9,797 nt of DNA from JBDTSW01 sp039930945 (lineage in GTDB: Bacteria > Actinomycetota > Thermoleophilia > Solirubrobacterales > 70-9). The DNA lies in NCBI GenBank assembly GCA_039930945.1, contig JBDTSW010000084.1, positions 1-9,797 on the forward strand, written 5' to 3'. Position numbers and translations under genes: made by a program. Positions 1 through 6,016 of the stretch are shown piece after piece. Below the pieces are notes generated by a model, which was not told the origin of the DNA, did not search any database, and saw only the letters and a program-made list of their open reading frames with translations. Every line of letters starts with the position of its first letter. Within the stretch, counting starts at the first letter, position 1.

Positions 1-163
1 GGTGCCGGCGGTGTCCGCGCCGTTGGCGGAGGTGTCGCCGCCCGGACGGTCGGTGACGCCGCCCTCGTCGGTGCCGTTCTGGGTGTTCGAGGCGCCGGTG
101 CCGGCGGTGGTGCCGGCGGTGTCCGCGCCGTTGGCGGAGGTGTCGCCGCCCGGACGGTCGGTG
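1..163. repeat. Exact 55-bp direct repeat, period 108 bp, inside the left-edge gene
   Basis: Bases 1-55 and 109-163 are identical, with a period of 108 bases (36 codons), so the reading frame is kept. The first copy begins at the window edge, so the match may extend further left. A 12-base unit (ggtgccggcggt) is also duplicated in tandem at 97-108 and 109-120. Identity at the DNA level, including third codon positions, suggests recent expansion or ongoing gene conversion. Confidence 0.9.
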
Positions 164-450
164 GCTCCGCCGGGACCCGTGTCGTCATCATCATCATCAT
201 CATCAACGCCGTCGCCATCGCCGGGGCCGGAGTTGCCCTTGGCGTGGATCGCCACCGGCTGGTCGGCTTGGTCGCCAAACGCGGTCGAGGCCCAGAACAT
301 GGGCGCCGAAACGGCCACACCCAGCGTCAACATGAGCGCGGCAAGCCGCCGCGAGCCCGACGCGCGCGAGCCCTCGAGCTCGCCCTGGTCGGCCAGCAGG
401 GCGAAGGCGCCCGCCGGCCCCTCGATTCCTCTCTCGTACATGTGCCTCAT
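1..450 (-). CDS. Asp-rich repeat protein with one membrane segment (3' end outside the window)
   Basis: An open frame of 150 codons starts at ATG (448-450) and runs off the left edge without a stop. An AGGAGG-type ribosome site sits five bases upstream, which fixes the start. Visible parts: a polar N-terminus (1-36), a hydrophobic segment (about 37-58, beginning LAALMLTLGV) that could be a late signal peptide or a single membrane anchor, a Gly/Asn linker (72-81), eight consecutive Asp (83-90), then Gly/Thr/Asp-rich sequence with an exact 18-residue repeat, TDRPGGDTSANGADTAGT, at 97-114 and 133-150 (period 36). Such composition is typical of extracellular linkers; the acidic run could bind cations, but no catalytic domain is visible. 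It lies downstream of the kinase on the same strand, 125 bases away, so co-transcription is possible but unproven. I do not recognise the family. That the frame is coding is well supported; its function is unknown. Confidence 0.8.
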   Translation of the reverse strand, partial: MRHMYERGIEGPAGAFALLADQGELEGSRASGSRRLAALMLTLGVAVSAPMFWASTAFGDQADQPVAIHAKGNSGPGDGDGVDDDDDDDDTGPGGATDRPGGDTSANGADTAGTTAGTGASNTQNGTDEGGVTDRPGGDTSANGADTAGT

Positions 451-454
451 CGAA

Positions 455-461
455 TCCTCCT
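455..461 (-). promoter_or_regulatory. Strong Shine-Dalgarno site for the repeat protein
   Basis: On the minus strand AGGAGGA is followed by TTCG and the ATG at 450. It is the clearest ribosome binding site in the window and decides the start of the left-edge gene. Most other starts here lack one. Confidence 0.75.
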
Positions 462-575
462 CGGTGCAGTTGGGTTCACCGGGCTATCGGCCTCTTGCCG
501 CGCCCGCTCCAGTAAAGACACCAGGGGTGGACGAAGATCACGCACGCCGCAGCCCCTGTGACGCCGTCGCCAGGC

Positions 576-1523
576 TCACCCAGGCCTGTATCCGCGCCTG
601 CTGAACGAGAGGCGGCTCGGCAGATCCACGACCAGCGGCTCGAGGCGCTCGACCACCTCCACCGTCGTCGGCCGCTCGGCCGGGTGCCGCCGCAGCGTGG
701 CCGCGATCAGCTCCGCCAGCTCCGCCGGCACCCACCGTGGCAACGGTTGAACGTCCTCCGTGAGCTGCGGAAAGCGGATGAACGGGTCCGCGCTCTTGCG
801 CGCGTCGCGCTCGCGCGGGAACGGCCTGTGCCCGGAGATGCAGTGGTGAAGCGTCGCCCCCAGTCCCCAGACGTCAGCTGGGGGTCCCATCAACCCCTCC
901 CGGTCCTCCACCCCGGTCTGCTCCGGCGCGAGGTAGGCATCGGTCCCGATCACCCCGCGGGTGCGCGTCGCGCGCTCGAAAGACCGGGCGATGCTGAGAT
1001 CGATCAGCCGGGGCGGAACCCCCATGATGATGTTGTCGGGCTTGACATCGAGATGGACGACGCCGCGATGCTCCATAAAGACGAGCGCGCCCGCCACGTG
1101 CATCGCCAGCGGCAGTAGCTGCTCCAGCGAGAGGGGGCCGCCCGCACGGAGCAGGTCGCGAAGCGACGGGCCCTCCAGATGCTCGATCAGCAGATGCGGC
1201 CGAGGCCCTTCGATCAACGCATCGAAGCCGCGAACGATCACGGGATGCGCGAGGCGCTCGAGCAGCTCCGCCTCCTCGCCCAGCTCCCGCAGCGCCCGCT
1301 CTCCCTCGGCCTGGTCGGGGCGGATCACCTTCGCGATCGCGAGCGAGTAGAGGTCCTCGTCCCAGACCAGGAAGACCTCGTAGCGGCTGCCCCCGCCGAC
1401 CCCTTTCACGACCGTGCGGCCGGGAACGATCTCGTCGCCCGCGCCGAGCTTCCAGCTCGACTTCCCGCGCTCCGCTTCGCGCGCAGCCTCAGATCGACGC
1501 TCGACCGCCACCGTCACCGCCAC
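576..1523 (-). CDS. Soluble Ser/Thr protein kinase, Hanks type
   Basis: A 315-residue protein that is almost only a kinase domain and would phosphorylate Ser/Thr on cytosolic proteins. Motifs in order: Gly-rich loop GVGGGS (41-46), ATP-anchoring Lys65 in AIAK, alpha-C Glu at 83 or 84, catalytic loop HLDVKPDN (157-164; Asp159, Lys161, Asn164 region), metal-binding Asp175 in DLS, APE at 199-201, DVWGLG (217-222), and a conserved Arg near 284. Two deviations stand out: HLD replaces HRD, and DLS replaces DFG. All residues needed for catalysis remain, so it is probably active but may not depend on activation-loop phosphorylation. There is no membrane segment and no PASTA or other sensor domain, unlike PknB. 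The start is GTG with only a weak ribosome site; no in-frame ATG offers a better choice. The stop of the small upstream ORF lies in the same frame. The substrate is unknown. Confidence 0.9.
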   Translation of the reverse strand: MAVTVAVERRSEAAREAERGKSSWKLGAGDEIVPGRTVVKGVGGGSRYEVFLVWDEDLYSLAIAKVIRPDQAEGERALRELGEEAELLERLAHPVIVRGFDALIEGPRPHLLIEHLEGPSLRDLLRAGGPLSLEQLLPLAMHVAGALVFMEHRGVVHLDVKPDNIIMGVPPRLIDLSIARSFERATRTRGVIGTDAYLAPEQTGVEDREGLMGPPADVWGLGATLHHCISGHRPFPRERDARKSADPFIRFPQLTEDVQPLPRWVPAELAELIAATLRRHPAERPTTVEVVERLEPLVVDLPSRLSFSRRGYRPG

Positions 1524-1547
1524 GATAACCCTGTCCGCGCCCGAGGG

Positions 1548-1760
1548 TCACGGCCGCGCCGCTTCGATCCAGTCCGCCTGCCGGCCGCAGGCGAAATCGA
1601 GGGAGGCGAGACGCTCGCCGAGGCACGGCTGTGGCGGCTTGGCGCCTCGCTGGTAGGAGGGTCCGGCCGCGGTGGCCGCGAGCGCGCCCAGGGTCGCGAC
1701 GGAGGTGGCCCCGATCAGCCGTCCGGCAAGCGGCGGGCGCTCGACCTCGGCGGTCACCAC
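1548..1760 (-). CDS. Small hypothetical protein upstream of the kinase
   Basis: A 70-residue frame with roughly 88% G or C at third codon positions, which argues for real coding. GTG is the likely start; a second GTG lies directly before it at 1761-1763. A hydrophobic, Ala-rich stretch (about 13-33) could be a weak membrane segment or signal, followed by a Pro-rich turn and two Cys (near 46 and 58). It ends in TGA only eight sense codons before the kinase GTG and in the same frame, so it could be a co-transcribed upstream gene or a detached N-terminal part of a longer kinase. Its 5' end abuts the MMPL remnant, so it may itself be truncated. I recognise no family. Coding is plausible, not certain. 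Confidence 0.45.
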   Translation of the reverse strand: MVTAEVERPPLAGRLIGATSVATLGALAATAAGPSYQRGAKPPQPCLGERLASLDFACGRQADWIEAARP

Positions 1761-1764
1761 GACC

Positions 1765-2156
1765 GGCCCCTGCGTTTCTGATCGCCCTCGGCATCCCCTT
1801 CTTCTCGATCCAGTTCACGTCACCTGCAGCTGGGCCTCGTGGACCATCTGCCGCTGGGCTTGGGCCTGGTCGGCCTGATCACCTTCGTCGTGCTGTTCCT
1901 GTTCACCGGCTCGGTGATCCTGCCGCTGAAGCAGATCCTGATGAACCTCCTCGCCCTCAGCGCCGTCTTCGGGCTGATGGTCCTGATCTTCATCAAGCAG
2001 GTCGGGCTGGGCACGGCGCTGGCGGTGCTAATCGACGCCACGATCGTGCGGGCGCTGCTGGTGCTTTCGCTGATGGCGCTGCTGGGCAAGTGGAACTGGT
2101 GGGCGCCGGCGCCGCTGCGCCGGCTGCACGTCCGGCTCGGGCTGTCCGAGGCCTGA
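1765..2156 (+). pseudogene. Decayed MMPL-family (RND-type) transporter remnant
   Basis: Three pieces of an MMPL membrane exporter are visible. Piece A (about 1765-1822) encodes a membrane end reading FLIALGIPFFSIQFTS. Piece B (from about 1830, another frame) encodes LPLGLGLVGLITFVVLFLF, then TGSVILPLK and NLLALSAVFGLMVLIF. Piece C continues in frame with IKQVGLGTALAVLIDATIV and ends GKWNWWAPAPLRRL plus a short tail and TGA. In intact family members, A is separated from B by a large periplasmic loop, and B from C by two to three membrane helices (roughly 80-110 residues, from family knowledge). Here A/B shifts frame and B/C is fused without shift. The frame from GTG 1839 gives 105 residues and might still be translated, but it cannot be a working transporter, which needs about 700 residues. 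It converges on recR with 27 bases between. Confidence 0.75.
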
Positions 2157-2183
2157 CGGCCGGCTGGGCGAGCGGCGCCGCTG

Positions 2184-2777
2184 CTAGTCGACCGAGCGAC
2201 GACCCGAGAACGCGCGCCCGAGGGTGACCTCGTCGGCATGCTCGAGGTCCGCGCCGACCGGCAGGCCGCTGGCCAGGCGGGTGATCTCGACCCGCCCGCG
2301 CAGCAGCTCGGCGATGTGGATCGCGGTGGCCTCGCCGGTGGTGGTCGGGTTCGTCGCGAGCACGACCTCGCGCGTATCACTCTGCTCGATGCGTTTGCCG
2401 AGCTCGGCGATCTTGAGGTCGTCGGGGTCGATGCCGTCGATCGGCGAGAGCGCGCCACCGAGCACGTGGTAGAGGCCTCGGAACTCGTGCGTGCGCTCGA
2501 TCGGGATCACGTCGGCGGGCTCCTCGACGACGCAGATCACGGCGTGGTCGCGGCGCTGGTCCTCACAGATCCGGCAGCGCGGGCCCTCGGCGAGGTTGAA
2601 GCAGACCTCGCACAGGCCCACCTTCTCCTTCACCTCGCGGATCGCGTCGGCGAGCGCCAGCGCGTCGTCGTCGGAGGCGCGAAGGATGTGGAAGGCGAGC
2701 CGCTGCGCCGTGCGCTGCCCGATCCCGGGCAGCTTCGACAGCTCGGCGATCAGGCGCTGGATCGGCCCGGCGTACAC
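2184..2777 (-). CDS. recR: Recombination mediator protein RecR
   Basis: A 197-residue protein, the usual RecR length. RecR works with RecO (and RecF) to load RecA on SSB-coated single-stranded DNA at gaps. In order: N-terminal helix-hairpin-helix LPGIGQRTAQRLAFHIL (16-32); a four-Cys zinc site C56, C59, C68, C71; a Toprim domain (about 79-170) with VVEEPADV and ATNPTTTGEA; and the conserved C-terminal ASGLPVGADLEHADEVTLG stretch. The start GTG-TAC gives the family-typical opening MYAGPIQ; its ribosome site is weak, so it probably relies on translation from ybaB, which ends 29 bases upstream. It is the last gene of the dnaX-ybaB-recR cluster. No broken motif is seen. Confidence 0.97.
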   Translation of the reverse strand: MYAGPIQRLIAELSKLPGIGQRTAQRLAFHILRASDDDALALADAIREVKEKVGLCEVCFNLAEGPRCRICEDQRRDHAVICVVEEPADVIPIERTHEFRGLYHVLGGALSPIDGIDPDDLKIAELGKRIEQSDTREVVLATNPTTTGEATAIHIAELLRGRVEITRLASGLPVGADLEHADEVTLGRAFSGRRSVD

Positions 2778-2806
2778 GGCGCTCGCCTACCGGGGGTTCG
2801 ACCGGG

Positions 2807-3163
2807 CTACAGCCCCGGCAGGCCGAGCCCGCCGAGGCCGCCGCCGAGGCCGCCCGTCGCTCCACCGAGCCTGTCGGCAGCCAGCGCCTGGGCCGAGCGC
2901 AGCGCCTCGTTGACCGCGGCGAGGATCATCTCGGAGAGCATCCCGGCCTCTTCGGGGTCGGCCGCATCGGGCGCGATCTCGACCTCGAGCAACCGCAGGT
3001 CCCCGCTCATCTTCACCTTGACCATGCCGCCGCCGGCGCTGGCCTCGACGACCTCGTCCTTGAGCTTTTCCTGGGCTGAGGCCATGTCGGCCTGGACCTG
3101 CTGGAGCTGCTTCATCATCGAGCCCATGTCGAGCCCGCCGCCTCCCTGTGGCACCCGGGTCAT
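2807..3163 (-). CDS. ybaB: YbaB/EbfC family nucleoid-associated protein
   Basis: 118 residues. Family members form small dimers that bind DNA and are nearly always encoded between dnaX and recR. Visible: an N-terminal helix rich in Met, Gln and Lys (about 15-37, MMKQLQQVQADMASAQEKL), the beta-sheet core containing GGGMVKVKMSGD (44-55), a helix around 70-98 (LSEMILAAVNEALRSAQ), and a Gly/Leu-rich tail (GGLGGGLGGLGLPGL) longer than in many relatives. The Gly-rich N-terminus before the first helix is also slightly extended. ATG overlaps the dnaX stop by four bases (ATGA), showing translational coupling, and a GAGAGG-like ribosome site lies inside dnaX. Confidence 0.95.
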   Translation of the reverse strand: MTRVPQGGGGLDMGSMMKQLQQVQADMASAQEKLKDEVVEASAGGGMVKVKMSGDLRLLEVEIAPDAADPEEAGMLSEMILAAVNEALRSAQALAADRLGGATGGLGGGLGGLGLPGL

Positions 3164-4848
3164 CCCGTCGCCTCTCTCGCGTCGGGCTCGGCCTCGGACT
3201 CGTGCACGTCGACCTCCTCGGCGTCGAACTCGGACTTGAAGCGCTCGATCAGCTCGTCCGGGGACATCCCCCCCTGGGCCGACTCCCCGGCGGAGGCCTG
3301 GTCGCCTTCGAGCAGGACGAAGACCGGGCGAAGGCGGGTGCCGAGGGTGCTGCGGACCGCCTCCGAGAAGCGATCCCGTGCCTCGGTGGCCTCGACCTTG
3401 CGCTTGTTGAAGGCGGCGCCGGCGGGGAAGCCGACCTTGAGCACGGCCTCCTCGACGTCGACGGCCACCGGGCGCGCTGCCTCGACCAGCGTCGACAGCA
3501 GCTCGGAGCCCGAGTCGCGAAGCTGGGCGACGACCGCCGGCCAGAGATCGCGCACGCGCTCGAGGTCGACGACCTCCCCCGCGCCCGCGTCGGCCGCCGC
3601 CGGCGACTCGTCGGGCGGGGCCGTCTCCGCGGCCGCGGGCTCAGGCGCCTCGGCTTCCGCCTGCACGGCGGGCTCGGGCTGCTTCGCCGGCGCCCCCGAG
3701 TCGAGCATCGCCTCGACGCGCTCGAGCCGCTGCATCAGCGCCTCCTTGGACGGGTCGAGCTGCGGGCGCGCGCAGCGCAGCAGCGCCAGCTCGACGGTCA
3801 TCCTCGGCTCGTCTCCCTCACGGATCGCGGTCAGCGCCGCGGCGATCACGTCGATCGCCCGGGCGAGCGCGAGGTCGGTGAACGAGTCCGCCTGGGCGCG
3901 CAGGTGCTGGGGCTCGGCCGCGGTCACGGTGAAGGCCTCGGCGACATCGTCGGCGGTCCGGATCACCAGCAGCTGGCGCAGGTGTGCGAGCAGGTCGCGG
4001 GCGAACTGGGAGACGTCGCCACCGGACCGCCCCAGCCGCTCGCTGACCTCGAGCGCCCCCCGGCCGTCGCCGCCGGCGATCGCGTCGGCGGCGGAGAGGA
4101 TCAGCTCGGCCTCGGCCACTCCGAGCACGGCGAGCACGTCGTCGGTGGAGACCGACTTGCCGCCGTAGGCGACCAGTTGGTCGAGCGTGCCGAGCGCATC
4201 GCGAAAGCTTCCCGTGGCCGAGCGCGCGATCGCGGCGACGGCGCCGTCGGCGACCTCGATCTGCTCGGCATCGGCGACGCGGCGGATCACCTCGGCGAGC
4301 TGCTCCAGGGTCGGGCGCTGGAAGTCGAAGCGCTGGCAGCGGTCGACGATCGTCGGCATCACCTTGTGGGGCTCGGTCGTGGCGAGCACGAAAGCCGTGT
4401 TCGGGGGCGGCTCCTCCAGCGTCTTCAGGAAGGCGTTCCAGGCCTCGCGCGTGAGCATGTGGGCCTCGTCGAGGATGTACACCTTCCAGTGGCCGCCGGT
4501 GGGTGCGTAGCCGACGCGCTCGCGCAGCTCGCGGATGTCGTCGACCGACCGGTTCGAGGCCGCGTCCATCTCGATCACGTCGAGCGAGGTCCCGGAGGCG
4601 ATCGACAGACACGATTCACACCTCCCGCAGGGCGTTACCGTGGGCCCATCGACGCAGTTCAGCGAGCGTGCGAGGATCTTCGCCACCGAGGTCTTGCCGG
4701 TGCCGCGCGAGCCAACGAAGAGGTAGGCGTGGTGGACGCGACCGCGCTCGACGGCGTTTCGCAGCGTGCGGACCACATGCTCCTGACCCACGACTTCGTC
4801 GAAGGCCTGGGGGCGGTGGCGGCGGTAGAGCGAGGTCTCGGCGCTCAC
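3160..4848 (-). CDS. dnaX: DNA polymerase III subunit gamma/tau (clamp loader)
   Basis: A 562-residue AAA+ ATPase that assembles the clamp loader at the replication fork. Motifs: RRHRPQAFDEVVGQ (9-22), Walker A GSRGTGKT (46-53), zinc site C65, C74, C77, C80, Walker B ILDEAH (125-130), sensor 1 ATTEPHK (156-162), DRCQRF (169-174) where many relatives have SRCQ, and sensor 2 GSFRDAL (213-219). The collar domain runs to about 365. An Ala/Pro/Glu-rich linker follows (about 386-424), then a C-terminal domain (430-515) and an acidic end with DELIERFKSEF. I see no A-rich slippery site of the E. coli type, so a shorter gamma form by frameshifting is not indicated. GTG is the start, with a -10 box six bases upstream and no Shine-Dalgarno, consistent with a leaderless message. 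It is the first gene of the dnaX-ybaB-recR operon. Confidence 0.97.
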   Translation of the reverse strand: MSAETSLYRRHRPQAFDEVVGQEHVVRTLRNAVERGRVHHAYLFVGSRGTGKTSVAKILARSLNCVDGPTVTPCGRCESCLSIASGTSLDVIEMDAASNRSVDDIRELRERVGYAPTGGHWKVYILDEAHMLTREAWNAFLKTLEEPPPNTAFVLATTEPHKVMPTIVDRCQRFDFQRPTLEQLAEVIRRVADAEQIEVADGAVAAIARSATGSFRDALGTLDQLVAYGGKSVSTDDVLAVLGVAEAELILSAADAIAGGDGRGALEVSERLGRSGGDVSQFARDLLAHLRQLLVIRTADDVAEAFTVTAAEPQHLRAQADSFTDLALARAIDVIAAALTAIREGDEPRMTVELALLRCARPQLDPSKEALMQRLERVEAMLDSGAPAKQPEPAVQAEAEAPEPAAAETAPPDESPAAADAGAGEVVDLERVRDLWPAVVAQLRDSGSELLSTLVEAARPVAVDVEEAVLKVGFPAGAAFNKRKVEATEARDRFSEAVRSTLGTRLRPVFVLLEGDQASAGESAQGGMSPDELIERFKSEFDAEEVDVHESEAEPDAREATG

Positions 4849-4854
4849 CGGGCC

Positions 4855-4860
4855 AGTCTA
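4855..4860 (-). promoter_or_regulatory. Candidate -10 box for leaderless dnaX transcription
   Basis: The minus strand reads TAGACT, six bases (ggcccg), then the dnaX GTG at 4848. A TAnnnT box at this distance places the transcription start at or next to the G of GTG. No convincing -35 hexamer is seen about 17 bases upstream. The same spacing recurs at the proline dehydrogenase gene. Confidence 0.5.
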
Positions 4861-5002
4861 GTGGCGGGCCCGGTGGACTGAGATCGCCGCGAACGCCGGC
4901 TTGCAGGCCTCGTACTCCCGTCCAGCGGCCTCCAGCCGGGCCGGGGCCCGCCGATCCCCAGAGCCGTGGGGACACAGCCGTCACGGGCCCCACCTCCGAC
5001 CG

Positions 5003-5689
5003 ATGACACGACGCTCGAAGACAACGCTCACGGCCGCGGTTGCGGCGCTCGCGCTGGCCGCCGTGGCGCCTGCGGCCGCGCAGGCCGAGATGCGCTCCAC
5101 GCCGGTCGCAAAGCACCTCTGCAAGACGGTCGGCGGCGGCAAGTTCGTCTCGATCCCGGGCTTTCCCGGCGAGAAGATCGACCGGCGCCTGATTCCCGAC
5201 ATCCGCTGGATGCGCCGTCAGTACAAGATCTTCGTCACCGACGGCTACGCCCCGTCGGGGCACGCCGCCAACGGCGAGCACCCGATCGGATTGGCCTTGG
5301 ACATCGTCCCCGACCGCGCCGCCGGCGGCAGCTGGAAGCGGATCGGCAACCTCGCCAGGCACTTCGAGCCGCAGCAGAACCAGGTGCGCCCGCCGATGCG
5401 CTGGGTCGGCTACAACGGCGACGCCGGCCACGGCAGGGGCGACCACCTCCACCTCTCCTACCTGCACTCCGCGACCCGGCCGCGCGACCCGGCGCGCAAG
5501 GTCTACACGCGGATCTGCCCGGGCAAGACCGGCGACGGCGGCGGTGACCAGGAAGGCGGCGGCGGAAACGGCGGTGGCGGTGGCGGCGGTGGTGGTTCCG
5601 GCGGCGTTTCGCCCAACAAGGCCGGCGGCGGCGGGCTCTCCGCCGAGCAGCTCTCCAGGCTCGCCCCTGCGGTCCCCGAGCGCAAGTAG
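5003..5689 (+). CDS. Secreted LAS-type (M15-like) zinc peptidase with Gly-rich tail
   Basis: From ATG 5003 the product is 228 residues and starts with a classic signal peptide: MTRRSK, a hydrophobic Ala/Leu core, and an Ala-rich cleavage region near 25-29 (AQAEM). An upstream in-frame extension exists but would bury this signal. The domain carries the LAS metallopeptidase zinc pattern: H93 and D100 in GEHPIGLALD (HxxxxxxD) and H148, H150 in GDHLHL (HxH). This fold includes D,D- and L,D-carboxypeptidases such as VanY, so a cell-wall peptide substrate is likely but not shown. C40 and C172 could form a disulfide. After about 175 the protein becomes a Gly-rich run (GGGGNGGGGGGGGGSGG), then a short tail ending ERK, perhaps a wall or surface linker. 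It sits alone on the plus strand between SRP RNA and dnaX. No ribosome site or clear promoter is visible. Confidence 0.82.
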   Translation: MTRRSKTTLTAAVAALALAAVAPAAAQAEMRSTPVAKHLCKTVGGGKFVSIPGFPGEKIDRRLIPDIRWMRRQYKIFVTDGYAPSGHAANGEHPIGLALDIVPDRAAGGSWKRIGNLARHFEPQQNQVRPPMRWVGYNGDAGHGRGDHLHLSYLHSATRPRDPARKVYTRICPGKTGDGGGDQEGGGGNGGGGGGGGGSGGVSPNKAGGGGLSAEQLSRLAPAVPERK

Positions 5690-5706
5690 CCGCCGGCATC
5701 AGGGCA

Positions 5707-5978
5707 GGACCGTGCGGCCCACCTTCGAGAGCGGTCTCCGGGCGTGCCCGCCGTGGCCGGCTCGGGTCAGGCTGAACCGCGGCACATGCTCGCTATCGCT
5801 TAAGGCTGCTTCCTTCCGGATCTGACCTGATTCGCGAGCGCGCATTGCGCGGGACCTGGCCTTCAACGCCGCCTGCGGCGTACTGGCCCCGAAGGCCGCG
5901 ACCCTCGGATGAGCACTCAGCCCCGCTAGAGCGGATTGCGGGTACAGGGCACCGCTAACGCCCCACCTAGCACGGTCC
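5707..5978 (-). ncRNA. ffs: Signal recognition particle RNA, large bacterial type with Alu domain
   Basis: This RNA forms the core of the SRP, which binds Ffh and delivers ribosomes making membrane or secreted proteins to FtsY. The S-domain tip is unmistakable: CAGGTCAGATCC, GGAA tetraloop, then GGAAGCAGCC, the Ffh-binding hairpin (about 5803-5831). The 5' part reads GTGCTAGGTGGGG, GTTAGCGGTGCCCTGTACCC and CAATCCGCT, closely matching the Alu (helix 3/4) region of B. subtilis scRNA as I remember it. The 5' GGACCGTGC pairs exactly with GCACGGTCC at the 3' end (5970-5978 with 5707-5715), closing a molecule of about 272 nt, near the 271 nt of B. subtilis. Precise ends may differ by a few bases. 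No T-rich terminator follows. A -10 box is correctly placed upstream. Confidence 0.93.
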
Positions 5979-5985
5979 AGAGGCC

Positions 5986-6016
5986 ATCCTAGCTGGGCGG
6001 GGCGGGCTCGCGTCAG
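5986..6016 (-). promoter_or_regulatory. Candidate promoter of the SRP RNA gene
   Basis: On the minus strand TAGGAT (5986-5991) lies seven bases before the predicted RNA 5' end, the normal -10 distance. A poor -35 candidate, CTGACG (6011-6016), is 19 bases upstream and overlaps the stop codon of the P5C dehydrogenase gene. The -10 box is convincing; the -35 is weak. Confidence 0.55.

Noticed and set aside
181..204. Trinucleotide run as a CRISPR or regulatory repeat
   Set aside because: It is in frame inside the left-edge gene and encodes the Asp run; there is no spacer structure.
2..604. Long plus-strand frame of 200 codons at the left edge
   Set aside because: It is the antisense shadow of the minus-strand repeat protein, which has a strong ribosome site, a membrane segment and sensible composition.
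2171..2182. Palindrome AGCGGCGCCGCT between the MMPL remnant and recR, as a terminator
   Set aside because: The stem is very short once a loop is allowed and no T-run follows on either strand; such palindromes are common in GC-rich DNA.
3148..4881. 577-codon plus-strand frame opposite dnaX
   Set aside because: It is antisense to a complete dnaX with all AAA+ motifs; its Arg/Gly/His-rich translation has no domain and is typical of GC-rich shadows.
4901..5002. N-terminal extension of the LAS peptidase upstream of ATG 5003
   Set aside because: A textbook signal peptide begins at 5003, and the extension is low in coding character.
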